A stretch of 64,000 bases of DNA from Paralithodes platypus (GCA_032716605.1 CM064481.1:15364117-15428116); one strand, 5' to 3'. Shown: positions 35,527 through 46,813, counted from the first letter of the stretch. Made by a program: numbers and translations. The notes: generated by a model not told the origin, from the letters alone.

Positions 35527-38500
35527 GGGGTAGGTCAATATTGGTTGTGATTTTTTTTTTTTTTTTTAAGAGACAATGAATGGAGGAAGGAAAAACACAG
35601 ATAAAACAAAAAGGTCCATGTGCCTAAAGGCATCCTCCATTCATAAAATGTTTGTAACAACTGGATTTAAACATTTGTTGATTGTAAGTTTGTGGAAAGC
35701 AATTCGAGGGAAGTGAATTCCAAAGAGTAGTAGCTCTGGGGATAAATGAATTCTGATAAGCAGAAGTTCTGCATTGTGGAGGAGAAAGTGTAAATTCATG
35801 GGCGCTCTCAGCTGCCCTAGTTCTACGGGGAAAGATGTGGAGAGGCGGCACAATTGAAGCAAGTTCCTCGGAACAATTGCTGTGAAAATATCTGTAGAAT
35901 AATGCAAGGGATGCAACGTTTCTTCGTATGGCTAATGTAGGAAGGTCCTGTGTGATTGCAGGGTTATTGATTAATCTAATAGCTTTATTTTGAATTTTGT
36001 CCAACTGCCTCAATGCAACCACTCCACTTCCACCCCACAGAGGTGAACAGTAATCCATCTGAGAGCGCACATGACTTTTATATATTACGGCCAACTGCTC
36101 GTCAGTGAAGAATTCTCGAACTCTGTACAGGAGTCCCAGTTTTTTAGAGGCATTCTTAGCAATGCTTCTAACATAATGTGTCCAGCTCAAGTTAGTAGTT
36201 AATGTTACACCGAGAATGTCAATACTAGGGGAAGTGGGAATATTTACATCATTAAAAAATATATGGGAGTCAGTGAGATTCTGTCGGTTAGAAAATTGAA
36301 TGTACTTGGTTTTCTGTGCATTAAAGGAAACTAGATTCTCTTGTCCCCATTCATTAATTCTAGAAAGGTCCTGGTTCAGAGAAATTGCAGTGTTTATTTT
36401 TGAATTTATAAGATCGGGTTGGGTGAAAGAATTGGTAAATGTGAAGGAACTGTGGAGTGTTGAGTCATCTGCGTAGGAATGTATTGGATTATGAGTGGTA
36501 GATATGAGATCATTGATATGAATGAGGAACAGAGTTGGGGCCAAAACTGATCCCTGGGGAACACCAGCATTTATTGAGTGAAATTGAGAATAAAGGCCAT
36601 CTACCATTACACGTATTTTTCTGTTATGAAGATAAGAAGAAATTAGTGGAACTAATGATGCAAGGCCGTAGTGTGACATCTTCGACAATAAGGATTGATG
36701 CCAGACTCTATCAAATGCTTTTGATATATCCAGTGCTATTGTATGTGTTTCACCATGTTGGTCTGTAGCTTGGTTGATTTGATGCGTAAGAAGGCAAAGA
36801 ATGTCTGCAGTTGATCGACATCGTCTAAAACCATATTGCCTATCACTGATTAATTTATTATTCTCCAGATGCTTAATTATGTGATTATTTAATATAATTT
36901 CAAAAACTTTGCCAAGAGTGGAAGTTATAGCTATTGGTCTGTAGTTTGATGGATCTGAAGAGGCACCTTTTTTAGGAACTGGATGGATGTTTGCTTCTTT
37001 CCAGGGTACTGGGAAGCATGAGGTATGAGTACACAGACGGAAAAATTTTGCCAATACAGGAGCGAGCACCAAGGAGCAATTCTTAAGTACTATTGGAGGA
37101 ATTTCATCTGGACCAGGAGCCTTATCTACTGAGAGATTCTGCAAAATAGTTTTGACATGTCTGGTGTGGATCTTAAGTGAGGGAATTTCAGGTGAATTAA
37201 AATTAAGTACAGGGACATCTTGATTTATGTCATCTAAGGTTGAGTTGGTGGAGAAAATATCTGCAAGAAGGTTAGCTTTACCTCGTGGGTCACTTACAAG
37301 ATTGCCAGTCGGAGATTTTAATGGTGGAATGGATGAAGCAGTAGTGAAGTTGGATTTGAATGAGTTAAGAGTAGACCAAAATATTTTGTTATCATTTGGA
37401 TTATTTAGAAGTTTATTTGCCTGCTTATGGAGAAAGTTTGATTTAGTTAGGTTTAATACAGTTTTGGCATGATTTCTGATGTTTCTAAAGTAATTAAAGG
37501 CTTCATGTGTTTTTGATCTTGTGTATGCATTGTAGGCTATTGCTTTTTGTTCAGTTACTCTAGCACAATTATGGTCAAACCATTTAGGTGAATTAGATCT
37601 TTTACTGTACTTTTGATGAGGAATAAAAGTTTCCATTCCAATTTTTACAAAATCTTGTATGTGGCTCAAGGTGGAGTGTGCATCATTAGAAAAGAAAGAG
37701 GTCCAGGGAATATCAATAAAGAAACCTTGAAGACCCTCCCAGTCTGCCCTATCGTAATGCCATTTAGTCACCAAAACAGGTTCAGAGTGGGAAGGTGTGG
37801 TAGGTGATAGACAGGTGGCTTGTATCAGACAGTGATCAGAAGATCCAAGTGGGGACCTCACTGTAACATCATAATTTTCTGAATTGGTTGTTAAAAATAA
37901 GTCCAGTAGGTGGGAATTATGATTAGGATTATCTGGTACACGGGTGGGTTGGTTGACTAGTTGAATGAGATTAAATGAGTCTGCAAATAGCTCACATTCA
38001 AGACCAGCATCATCAGTCCTGGCTGAATGAGTGAGCCATTCAACATTATGGACATTAAAATCACCCAACACAGTGATTTCAGAAGAAGCATTTAAGTTGA
38101 GGACACTGAGTTGTGAGGACAGAGAATCAAAAAGACTTTGCTCTGGAGGAGTATTTGGGGAACGGTAGATGCAACATATGTATTTAAATTTACCAGCAGA
38201 AATTAATTTGTATATAGAATAATCAAAATAGGGACAATTGAAACTAGTAACCTCCTCCAGGGCAATTTCAGATTTTGCGAAGCAACATACACCACCTTTA
38301 GGTCTGAAATTTTGGAGCAGTTGATAACCTGGAAAATTAAATCTAGATGTGTCAGATGTGGATGTTACTTGAGTCTCTGTCAAAAAAAGGAGAGTAGGGG
38401 ATTCTGCTTGAAGAAATTGGTGTACAGAATTGATGTTAGAGTGAAGTCCCCTTATATTACTAAAGAAATAGCTGTACTGACAAGCAGCTTTGGGACGTTG

Positions 38501-38897
38501 CAATGCTCTTGACACAGTCGCATGATGACGACCGGGAGGGCCCTGTGTCAATAACCCAACCCTGCCGGGGGTGGATATCCGAGGGACCACCAGGTTTGCT
38601 CTTAACAATTGTACTGCCATATTTAAGGTAAGTGTATGGTGTTACATGTATGGTATGTAGTGGGAAGAGTAGTATTTTATGGATAGAGGATAGCGATGTA
38701 GGGCAATGTCGTGAAGTTGGATGTGTATGTTATATAAAGAGGGTTTTCCTGATACCCCTGATGTGTGAGGCAGAAAGATATGTATCCAGCTACCAAGGCC
38801 TGGGAGAGAAAATGGAATTCAGGCTATTCCCTGAGTCTCCCGAAACCTTGGCGGTAGTACTTCCCTGGGCGGGGCTGCCTACCCCTACTACCTACAA
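35527..38897 (-). mobile_element. LINE G: young non-LTR retrotransposon with one intact ORF
   Basis: Minus-strand element inside the 3' region of LINE H. A 19-bp sequence (ATTAGTATTGGTATAGCAA) stands on both sides (35508-35526 and 38898-38916), with weaker similarity continuing further, so the duplication may be longer. A poly(T) run at about 35551-35568 is the poly(A) tail of the minus strand. The 5' untranslated part is about 277 bp. There is no ORF1 upstream. The flanking duplication and unbroken ORF make it one of the youngest insertions. Confidence 0.88.
35624..38620 (-). CDS. LINE G ORF2: endonuclease-reverse transcriptase, 998 aa, intact
   Basis: A complete frame from ATG (MAVQLLRANLVV) to TAG. 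About 45 residues precede the EN domain. EN motifs: SNIRGLHSNINSV, FLTETQVTS (catalytic E), GGVCCFAKSEIAL, CIYRSPNTPPEQS, VLGDFNVHNVEW, LGSSDHCLI. RT motifs: APGPDEIPPIVLK, HPVPKKGASSDPSNYRPIAI, QYGFRRCRSTAD, IALDISKAFDRVWHQ, NAGVPQGSVLAPTLFLI, HSYADDSTLH (catalytic YADD), KTKYIQFSNR, DILGVTLT. The C-terminal domain holds MDYCSPLWGG, DKIQNKAIRLI and ATTLWNSLPSNCF. Motif order and length fit a CR1/jockey-group ORF2. No motif is missing, so catalytic competence is plausible. A host gene is excluded by the flanking duplication and poly(A). Confidence 0.93.
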   Translation of the reverse strand: MAVQLLRANLVVPRISTPGRVGLLTQGPPGRHHATVSRALQRPKAACQYSYFFSNIRGLHSNINSVHQFLQAESPTLLFLTETQVTSTSDTSRFNFPGYQLLQNFRPKGGVCCFAKSEIALEEVTSFNCPYFDYSIYKLISAGKFKYICCIYRSPNTPPEQSLFDSLSSQLSVLNLNASSEITVLGDFNVHNVEWLTHSARTDDAGLECELFADSFNLIQLVNQPTRVPDNPNHNSHLLDLFLTTNSENYDVTVRSPLGSSDHCLIQATCLSPTTPSHSEPVLVTKWHYDRADWEGLQGFFIDIPWTSFFSNDAHSTLSHIQDFVKIGMETFIPHQKYSKRSNSPKWFDHNCARVTEQKAIAYNAYTRSKTHEAFNYFRNIRNHAKTVLNLTKSNFLHKQANKLLNNPNDNKIFWSTLNSFKSNFTTASSIPPLKSPTGNLVSDPRGKANLLADIFSTNSTLDDINQDVPVLNFNSPEIPSLKIHTRHVKTILQNLSVDKAPGPDEIPPIVLKNCSLVLAPVLAKFFRLCTHTSCFPVPWKEANIHPVPKKGASSDPSNYRPIAITSTLGKVFEIILNNHIIKHLENNKLISDRQYGFRRCRSTADILCLLTHQINQATDQHGETHTIALDISKAFDRVWHQSLLSKMSHYGLASLVPLISSYLHNRKIRVMVDGLYSQFHSINAGVPQGSVLAPTLFLIHINDLISTTHNPIHSYADDSTLHSSFTFTNSFTQPDLINSKINTAISLNQDLSRINEWGQENLVSFNAQKTKYIQFSNRQNLTDSHIFFNDVNIPTSPSIDILGVTLTTNLSWTHYVRSIAKNASKKLGLLYRVREFFTDEQLAVIYKSHVRSQMDYCSPLWGGSGVVALRQLDKIQNKAIRLINNPAITQDLPTLAIRRNVASLALFYRYFHSNCSEELASIVPPLHIFPRRTRAAESAHEFTLSPPQCRTSAYQNSFIPRATTLWNSLPSNCFPQTYNQQMFKSSCYKHFMNGGCL

Positions 38898-38944
38898 ATT
38901 AGTATTGGTATAGCAATGGTAGTCAATTGTATTCTTGTTTGTCA

Positions 38945-40482
38945 TTAAAGTCGAGTTGTCTCATAAGTTAAGTTAAGCATTGTCTTGGTTGGATGATAAT
39001 AAAGGTGGGTTTGTAGATTGGTACTGTATTTGTTTTTGTGTACGTACTGTACTGTACTGTGATTCATTATGTCGGAGAGTCTGTTGGTTATGCGTATATA
39101 TGTCCCCAAAGCATTGGCTATTGATTTTTTGTCTGCTGGGGGTAGGTTGCCTCCACCCAGTATGTTTTCTAAGTTAAATATTCCTCCTCTTCGAGCAATT
39201 TCTTCTCGAAGAGTCATGCGGGAGCTGTAGTGGCGGTGACAGTAGAGTAGGAAGTGCTCCACTGTTTCTGGGGTCTGACAAAATTGGCAGTTTTCGTTGT
39301 CTGCTATTTTCATCTTGAACATGTGTGCTGTCAGTCTTGAGTGGCCAATTCTGAGCCTGAGAGCCCCTGTATTTATTGGCTTGTTCTTGTAAGTGGTGTG
39401 TTCCCAGATTGCCCATTCTTTTTTTATGGTCCCATATTGAGTACCAGAGATGGTAACTTTCCATTCATCCTTAACCTAACAAGTGCGCATGGGGGTAATT
39501 GGAAACGTCCCCCTGTGCTGACGTATTTGAGGTGTTTCCGTCACTAAAATATTCATTGTACCATTAATAGCATTAATACTTATCCATATGCGCCTATTAT
39601 GGGTTGATTATAAAGGTATTAACCTGAAACAACAATAAAACGAGTGAAAACAGCGTTTGGATGGTCAAAATCGGAGATATAGCCCGCGAGTTGTATAATG
39701 TATGGGTGAGGCAAGCTGCTTTCCCGCCAATTTCCCCCAAGGCCACTGAGACACAGTCGATCGATACTCTCTCTCTCTCTCTTGCACTCGCTTGCCATCA
39801 GCGATGACAACACCCTGCTTGCAACTCGCTAATGTTAGCACGAAAATATACCTCAGAATAAGGGAATAACAGGGAAAATAGGTGATAACTGAAGGAGAGG
39901 AGGAAAGTGGGGAAGGAGGGGAGGTAGAGGACTGAGATTTTGCATGGCCCAGGGGCCAAAAAAAATAAAAAAATAAAAATAAAAAATAAAAAAAAATTCG
40001 ATGTCAAAAGTTGATTTTTTTTTTTTCACTCACTCTTAAGAGTCTCCCCGCAGTCCGCCGGGGGAACTCTTAAGAGTCTCCCCGCAGTTCCCGGGTTAAA
40101 GTCTACGAGAATGTCTTTTCTGAGTATGGTGCTTCTGTCTGATGTGGTGTATGGGAGGTGGGTGATGTTTTGGAGGGAGTGCATACCTTTGGCAAGGTTA
40201 TCTACGATCTCATTGTGGAGTATACCGGTATGCCCAGGAACCCATTGTAGGCTTATGGTGTATCCATGAAGGAAATGACTGGTGATTTGCTGTAGTATGG
40301 GGTATACCAACTCTCTGTTCTTCTTTGCTGTGTAATTGATAGCTTGAATTGCACTCTTTGAGTCACAGCAGAGAGTATATTGTCCTGCTGGGAGTGTTTT
40401 CAAGGTTTCTAGGGCCTGGTAGATTCCATAGAGTTCAGCTGTGAATATAGAGGTTTGACTAGGCAGTTTCCATCCCAGTATT
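38945..40482 (-). pseudogene. LINE H ORF2, rest of RNase H and zinc-finger-like C-terminus, split by T1
   Basis: After LINE B the protein resumes with ILGWKLPSQTSIFTAELYGIYQALE (catalytic Glu), CCDSKSAIQAI (Asp) and WVPGHTGILHNEIVDNLAK (His/Asp), all RNase H motifs. At 40096-40099 (TTAA) T1 intervenes. On the other side (39474 downward) the frame reads DEWKVTISGTQYG and RIGHSRLTAHMF, then CQFCQTPETVEHFLLYC, a CCHC-like finger common at the C-terminus of such elements. T1 plus one TTAA is 625 bp, and removing it puts the two parts in one frame. The stop lies at about 38945. Confidence 0.85.
39475..40095 (-). mobile_element. T1 MITE copy 3, inside LINE H
   Basis: 621-bp inverted copy of T1. 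Read on the minus strand it starts cccgggaactgcggggagac and ends cccccatgcgcacttgttagg. TTAA flanks both ends (39471-39474 and 40096-40099). Its insertion disrupts the LINE H ORF2 between RNase H and the C-terminal finger. Confidence 0.9.
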
Positions 40483-41835
40483 ATGTGTGTCACAAAACCA
40501 GGGTGTGTCACAAAACCTTATTTGAAAAATTAGTTAACAGGGGAGTGCCTAGCTATATTGTTAGGATACTTATTTTCTGGTATGCTAATCAAAAAATGTG
40601 TGTAAGATGGGGCAACATCCTGTCAGGCTCTTTCGCCGTAACCAATGGTGTTAGGCAGGGGGGGATATTGTCTCCGTATCTTTTCAACGTCTACATGGAT
40701 GATCTTAGTCTGGAGCTGAACAAGACTCGCACTGGGTGCTGTATTGGCAGCACCATTGTAAATCATCTCATGTATGCTGATGACCTAGCCTTAATCGCGC
40801 CCTCTGGAGCAGGACTGGATAAATTATTAAGAGTATGTGAAAAATTTGGAATCGAACATTCAGTCAAATTTAATCCTATAAAGAGCAATATCATAATATT
40901 TAAATCTAACCTTCTATTGAAATCAAAGCTACCTAAATTCCATTTGTATGAAGAAATTATAGAAGAAGTAAGTAAAGTAAAGTATCTAGGACACTATATT
41001 TCATGTGATCGCTCAGATGATGAGGATATGGGTCGTCAGCGAAGGCAACTTTACATGCAGGGAAATTCAATATTAAGAAAATTTCATATGTGCACATGGG
41101 ATACAAAAATAACATTGTTCAACTCCTACTGCTCACCAATGTATACAGCACAACTATGGTGGAACTATAAGAAAATTACAGTGAATAGACTAAGTATCTC
41201 ATATCACAATATCATGAAAATGTTTCTGGGGCTCTCAAAATATGAGAGTACAAGTACGCTATGTGCCTATATGAACTTACACTGTTACAAATCACTCATT
41301 AGAAAGCTAACATATAAATTCATTCAGCGCCTTAACACTTCTGAGAACAGGATCATTAAAATGCTACAAACTCCAAGCATAGTGTACACCTCCAGGATCC
41401 AGGCACACTGGAGGAAGTTGCTCTATATTTAACCTTAAGTAATGATTTCAGGTCTGCTACTCTACAGAATTAGCATACCGGTACTGATCCTCATAGTGCA
41501 GTACAGTACCGATATTCCTATACTGTACTGTAGCAACATACTGTACCGGAAGCTAAATGATGTGAGGCATGGTACTGTACACAATTAGGACAGTGGTTTT
41601 GGTAACACAGTAGTTTGATGACCACTGTTTTTGGTTGAGGCAGTGCTGTGAACTACATGATAGCAAGCTGGGTATTATTTAATTTCTTTTTATTTTATGT
41701 AGCCTATGTACAGTAGCTTATATATATTTATATATATTTATGTTACTGTAAGGTATATATGGACCCCAGTATGGTCCCCTCTGTACTGTGTGAGTCTGAA
41801 ATAAAGTATTATTATTATTATTATTATTATTAGGT
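40483..41835 (+). mobile_element. LINE B, 5'-truncated non-LTR retrotransposon inside LINE H
   Basis: Plus-strand copy with RT coding from about 40503, a stop at 41430-41432, a 3' untranslated part of about 370 bp with repeated tactgtactg/cagtacagta words and aataaag at 41799, and an (ATT)n tail ending at about 41833. The 5' boundary shows a repeated gtgtgtcacaaaacc (about 40484 and 40503). The LINE H protein resumes on either side. The same family gives the fragments at 28105-28669 and 47044-47068. Confidence 0.85.
40503..41432 (+). pseudogene. LINE B reverse transcriptase, C-terminal two-thirds
   Basis: Open frame beginning inside RT (CHKTLFEKLVNRGVPSYIV), with ILIFWYANQKMCVRWGN, GVRQGGILSPYLFNVYMDDL, HLMYADDLALIAPSGAG (catalytic YADD), KFNPIKSNIIIF and KYLGHYISCDRSDD. 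The C-terminal region (NSYCSPMYTAQLWWNY, NLHCYKSLIRKLTYKF) reaches a natural stop after WRKLLYI. The frame is uninterrupted but lacks the EN domain and N-terminal RT because of 5' truncation, so it cannot retrotranspose alone. Closest relative in the window: LINE A at 12127-15417. Confidence 0.9.
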
Positions 41836-44791
41836 GGAATTCTGGGATCCATAAAGCTGTTGAAGTTGAAGCTATTATACCTTCAGTGATTTGGGATCCA
41901 TCTGTATATATATGGGTAGTGTTGAGGTGGCGGGTGGAGAGTAATTGCAGAAACTCCTGTTTGAGCTCAGAGGAGTGTCGTTCTTTTCCTGATGTGGTAA
42001 TTAGATCTGTATATATAGAAGGTGGCTTATACTCCCAAGGTGGAACTGGCTGTGCAATAAGATTTGCATGACAGCCAAGGAAGATGTGGGCTTTTCTGTG
42101 AATAATGTGACCTTTTCTTTCCCGGAATGGTGCTTTGCGAAGTTGGACGCCCTGCGGTTGAATTGGTACTCTTCGTAGGGTTGCCGAGAAGGGGTGTGAT
42201 GGTGGGGCACTATAAGTGGTTGAAAAATATGATGCACAAAGTATGTCTCTTCTGGTCTTCAAGGGTATTAGATTAGTTTCGCTTTGCAGACTAGCTATAG
42301 GCGATGATTTAAGGGCTCCTGTCATAATCCGCATTGCCGAGTTTTGTATCACCTCAAGTTTTTGCAGTGTGGTGGGTGCAGCAGAGGAATAAGCTTGGGC
42401 GCAGTAGTCAAATTTACTTCTTATGTAGGCAATGTAGAATATTCTGAGCATGTCAGTGTCTGCTCCCCATGTTGTTCCTGTGAGGGCCTTCATTATATTT
42501 AGTCGCTGGCTTGTGCTTTGAACTAGGTGCTCAATATGGTTTGTCCAGGTTAATAGTGGGGAATCTAGGATCACCCCCAGATATTTATGACTTTGGGTTT
42601 GTGTGAGGTCTTCCCCGTTGATGGTAAGTCTTGTAGGTGGAATGTTCTTTTTTCTAGTGAAGATTTGGAAAACTGATTTGGATGGGTTGATTTTTAATCC
42701 GGCATTTTCTAACCATTCCCCCAGTGTAGAGAGAGCGTTCTGGATGTTGCGTTGTGCTGTCTGAGGATCATGGTCTGAAGTGTATAGCGTTATGTCATCC
42801 GCATACTGTATGGCGTTTGTTGGGGTTAGCACAGGCATGTCTGATAAATATGCCGTGAAGAGGGGGGGGCTGAGGCTTGACCCTTGGGGTAGTCCTATCT
42901 TATTGTTGATTATTTTTTACATTTGGCCTTGAAGGTAGACTTGGCTTGTCCTGTTGGAAAGATGTGATTGAAGCCATGTGAGCATTTTCCCCTTTACTCC
43001 TATAGAGGCTAGTTTTGATAATAGCAGTTTATGGGGATCTGTGTCGAAGGCAGCTGAGAGGTCTAAATATACAACTATGCAGGGTTTTTTGTTAGCAAGC
43101 GAAGAGAGGATAGCCTGCTCTAGATTTAGTACCTGGTCTACTGTTGTGCAAGTGGGTCTGAAACCTGCCTGTGGTGGTGGGATAATGTTGTTGTGTTCCA
43201 GGAACCATGTCAGTCTTGCTTGTACCATTTTTTCGGCTATTTTGTTTATGCTGGGTAGGAGGGTTATGGGTCTGTATGATGTTGAGAGTGAGGGGTCTTT
43301 CCCTGGCTTTATGAAGGGGAGGATGATTCCATTATGCCAGGAGTCGGGTAGGTTTCCTTGAGTCCATGTTGTATTAATTAAGTCTAGCAAGAATGGATGG
43401 AATGTTGATGGTAAGTATTTAATGAATTCATATGGGATGTGGTCAATTCCTGCTGCTTTCCTTATTGGAAGGCCGTTTAATACCGTTTCTAGTTCGGGCA
43501 GTGTGAACGACTTGTCCATTTGAGAGGGTTGTGTCGTGGCAGCTGTGATGGTTGCATTGATTCTGTTTAGATCTGCATCTGCTAGGGGGAAGATATTTTG
43601 TCTTGCTTGTTTGGAGTTGGCTATTGTGTCAGCTCGATCTTTTGGTAGTATGCACAGCTGTCCATCTATGGTGAAAGGATAGGAGGGGAAAGAGGGTCGT
43701 CCTATAATTTTTCTGAACATTGCCCACACTTGTGGAAGAGGGGTATCATGGGAAATTTTTCCACAGTACCTTTTCCAAGAAGATTTCCGCGCCGATTTTA
43801 TGATTTTCTTAGCATATGCTGTAGCCTTCTTTACTTGTATCCAGTTTTGTAGTGATTTGGATCTTCTTTGTTTTTGTATTGCTCTGCGGCGCTGTGCGAC
43901 TGCTTTTGAACATTCTTCAGTCCACCACGGCTTCAAGATTTTATTCGAGGGTTGTCCTGATGTAAGCTTGAAGAGCTGTTCAGCGGCTTTGTTGATTGCC
44001 TCTATCATTTTTTTATGGATTATGTTTGGATCTGTGGAGTTAGTATCTGGTAGTTGTACTGTTTTCTGCCATTGTTGCCAATCAAAATGAGGAGGAATCC
44101 GCCACTTGTGCAACGAGATGGGGAATATTGAGGGGTTGCAATTTTTAAATTGTATAATTAATGGTCGGTGGTCTGTGCCCAAGTCTGGCCCAGCTGAAGA
44201 GTTTATATCTGGAAGGAGGGTGCCCGTTCCGAAGCATATATCTATAGACGATGAGTAATTAGTTTGTAGATTGAAGAATGTAGGGATGTAGGGTTCTGAT
44301 AGTAAGCTGTAGTTGGTATTGTGGAAGTAGTTAAAAAGATCATTTCCTGCTGCATTGGGTGTTCCATGGCTCCATGAATGGTGGTTTGCATTTAAGTCAC
44401 CTATTACTATGACTTGTAGGATATAATGGTCAAGTTCCTGATGGGAGATTGGACCACCTGGGTTATAGGTTCCTATTATTGATAACTGCGAGTTTAGAAA
44501 GGGGATTGTTGTAGCTATGATTTCTAGTGTGCCATTGCGGAAAGGCACTAACTTTATGGGTTTGGCTGATAAAACTGGTTTAGTTAGCAATAGTAATCCT
44601 CCTCCGAGTCTTCCTGTTCTATCTTTCCTTTCAATTAAATAGGGTTTAAAAGTAGGTTTGTATTTTTCTGTGAGCCATGTCTCTGTAATAATTGCAATAT
44701 GTGGTGATGTTTTACTAATATAGTTTTTGAGTTCAGATAAAGATGTATTGAGGGATTTTGCATTCCAGGTGATTATACAAAGCGGAGCCAT
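41836..44791 (-). pseudogene. LINE H ORF2: endonuclease, reverse transcriptase and start of RNase H
   Basis: Starts at the ATG at 44791 (MAPLCIITWNAKSLN). EN motifs: ITETWL, RLGGGLLLL, VIGDLNANHHSW, GTDHRPLI. RT motifs: KAAGIDHIPYEFIKY, FIKPGKDPSLSTSYRPITL, QAGFRPTCTTVDQ, VVYLDLSAAFDTD, then LPQGSSLSPPLF and IQYADDITLYTSD. A single in-frame TAA at 42917-42919, just before the PQGS block, interrupts an otherwise continuous frame (the two open parts differ by a multiple of three). The RNase H start IYTDGSQITEG with the first catalytic Asp lies near 41880. Coding then hits the ATT tail of LINE B. Confidence 0.88.
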
Positions 44792-44797
44792 TATTTT

Positions 44798-46813
44798 TTA
44801 TGTTTTGCAGGTTCTTGGTGGTTGTACACGATTGTCTACTTCAAGTTGGGTGCATGAAGTACCGGGATGCGTTCCATCACCAGGGTCATTGTGGGTAGGT
44901 GATTTAGAGTTTGGGTTGCGGGTTCTCGGGTCATGGTTTTTAATTTCTTCCTCTCTGTTGTCTTGTTGTGCTTGTGTTGTTGTTTCCTTCGGCTTCTTTT
45001 CCGGCTGGGGGTGTTCAATTTGAAGATTACTGGTATTTTCCTGGACTGTGTTGGGGTCAGTAGTCTCTTCCTGTGGCTGCTCAGGAGAGGGTGAGGGTAC
45101 TGGTACTGTTACAGCTGGTGGTGGTGCTGTGTTGAGGTCAGTAGTCTCTTCCTGTGGCCGCTCTGGAGAGGGTGAGAGTACTGGTACTGTTGCAGCTGGT
45201 GATGGTGATGATGGTGTCACTGGTGTGGAAGTGCATATAGATGCGGGAGGTGTGGGAGAATGTTTGTCTGATGTGGTAGGTGCGGGTGTACCGACAGTAC
45301 CGGTATGTATATTTACTGATACTGATGGTGATGGTGTGGGTGTGGGTGTGGTTTGGATAGTTGTGGGTATAGTTTGGATAGGCCTTGTTGTTGATGTAGC
45401 TTCCTTGTTTTTTATAGTCTTTTGAATGTTTGTAATGATATTCGTTAGTGTTCTCAATTGCTCCTCAATAGGGAGTGTTGCTACCATATTGATAATTGTG
45501 TTTTGGGTTGTGATGCTTGCTTGGGTGTATCTTGTTGTTATTGTTGAGTGTCTAGTAGGAGGAGTACATTCATTGGGAGGTGTTGGTAATGGAGGGGCGG
45601 AAGTTCTGTTACTACCGGTACTAGGCCTAGTCTGTTGGGTTGAGGTTAGTGTTACCGGTATTTGTTGCTGTACAGTTTCATGGTCATCTTTCTGAGATTG
45701 ATTTATTTGATTTAGGCCTAGGCCTGCCTGTGAACTAGGCATACTGGGATACTCATTAGGAGCGGCTGTATTTACCGCTTGACTGTAACTTCTGTTCATA
45801 GCTGTTCTGGTTAGGCCTAGGCCTAAGTTGGGTTTTTTTTTAGCTTGGATATGTACTGCCTCTTGGTACCTTAGGCAGTTGTTGGATGTGGAGGGGTGGT
45901 TCCCTCCACAGTTGGGGCATTTCATTTCATTACTTAAGCACTCTTTTGTTGGGTGTGGTGAGGAGCATTTGGCGCAGCGGATTGAGGAGCGGCAGTTTCT
46001 TGCAAAGTGTCCTAGTCTTTTGCATTTTTTGCAGCTAATAGGCGGAGGGCTGTATGAGCTGACTGGACAGGCAAGCTTCCATACCTTGATGTTTCTTGGT
46101 AATGGGTTCCGAGACGTGATAAGAACTGTTGGGGTGTCTTGTAGGTCGCCATCTATTCTTTCTTTGAAACGGCGGATATCTGAAATGTCTATGGTTGAGT
46201 TGTGTCCTTCTTGGATTCCAATGGCAATCTCTTCTACTGTGATATTTGTGGGTATCCTGATTGTTCCAAAGGAGTACTGGTAATCCCTAGGGAGCGTGAT
46301 GTATACTTCCCAAATATCTATGTAGGTTACTTGTAAAGCTGCATCTAATTTAGAGGGCGAGGAGAAAAAGTCTTCGCTGTCTACCGCTATTAATCCTTTT
46401 CCTTCATTTATTCTTATGTCTGTTACCTTAATTTGTAGGATGTCTTCTAAGTTCTTGCTAAACTCTAGGAATTTGTTACATTTTGTATAGAATTTCCTAA
46501 ACTCTTTGAATTTAATGATTAATGTTGTAGTGGTTTCATTTAGGTACTTACTCAGGGCCGACTGAGGGTTGTTTTGGCCTACCGGTACTCGGGGGTCTTT
46601 GGTGTAGTTGTATGGGTTATCACTCTGCTGACGAAATTTCCCCCTTCTTCTGTTGATACTGGAGTGACGACTGCTATCAAGCCATACATCCGTCTCGCTG
46701 TTATCTGGGTTTATGTCTGAGTCAGTCTGGTTAGTCAGGTTAATGTTAGTGTCATGAGAAAGGAAATTTTGTGAGGAGAAGGTCTCTAAAGCTTCTACTT
46801 GGTGTGACGCCAT
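44798..46813 (-). CDS. LINE H ORF1: Gag-like nucleic-acid-binding protein
   Basis: Open frame of 671 residues from the ATG at 46813 (MASHQVEALETF). The frame stays open further upstream, but that part is F sequence, so this start is preferred. It has an acidic, Asn/Ser-rich N-terminus and a middle region with a possible RNA-recognition-type fold. Three CCHC zinc knuckles follow in a row (CKKCKRLGHFARNC, CAKCSSPHPTKEC, CPNCGGNHPSTSNNC). The C-terminus is long and low in complexity, rich in Pro, Thr and Ser. Such ORF1 proteins coat the element RNA. It is intact, ending in TAA six bases before the ORF2 ATG, a spacing that suggests termination-reinitiation. Confidence 0.88.
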   Translation of the reverse strand: MASHQVEALETFSSQNFLSHDTNINLTNQTDSDINPDNSETDVWLDSSRHSSINRRRGKFRQQSDNPYNYTKDPRVPVGQNNPQSALSKYLNETTTTLIIKFKEFRKFYTKCNKFLEFSKNLEDILQIKVTDIRINEGKGLIAVDSEDFFSSPSKLDAALQVTYIDIWEVYITLPRDYQYSFGTIRIPTNITVEEIAIGIQEGHNSTIDISDIRRFKERIDGDLQDTPTVLITSRNPLPRNIKVWKLACPVSSYSPPPISCKKCKRLGHFARNCRSSIRCAKCSSPHPTKECLSNEMKCPNCGGNHPSTSNNCLRYQEAVHIQAKKKPNLGLGLTRTAMNRSYSQAVNTAAPNEYPSMPSSQAGLGLNQINQSQKDDHETVQQQIPVTLTSTQQTRPSTGSNRTSAPPLPTPPNECTPPTRHSTITTRYTQASITTQNTIINMVATLPIEEQLRTLTNIITNIQKTIKNKEATSTTRPIQTIPTTIQTTPTPTPSPSVSVNIHTGTVGTPAPTTSDKHSPTPPASICTSTPVTPSSPSPAATVPVLSPSPERPQEETTDLNTAPPPAVTVPVPSPSPEQPQEETTDPNTVQENTSNLQIEHPQPEKKPKETTTQAQQDNREEEIKNHDPRTRNPNSKSPTHNDPGDGTHPGTSCTQLEVDNRVQPPRTCKT

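Noticed and set aside
35624..38620. 998-aa ORF as a host gene
   Set aside because: EN and RT motifs, poly(A) tail and flanking duplication show a retrotransposon.
44727..46283. Plus-strand Gly/Val-rich frames
   Set aside because: Antisense of the Pro/Thr-rich and zinc-knuckle regions of LINE H ORF1.
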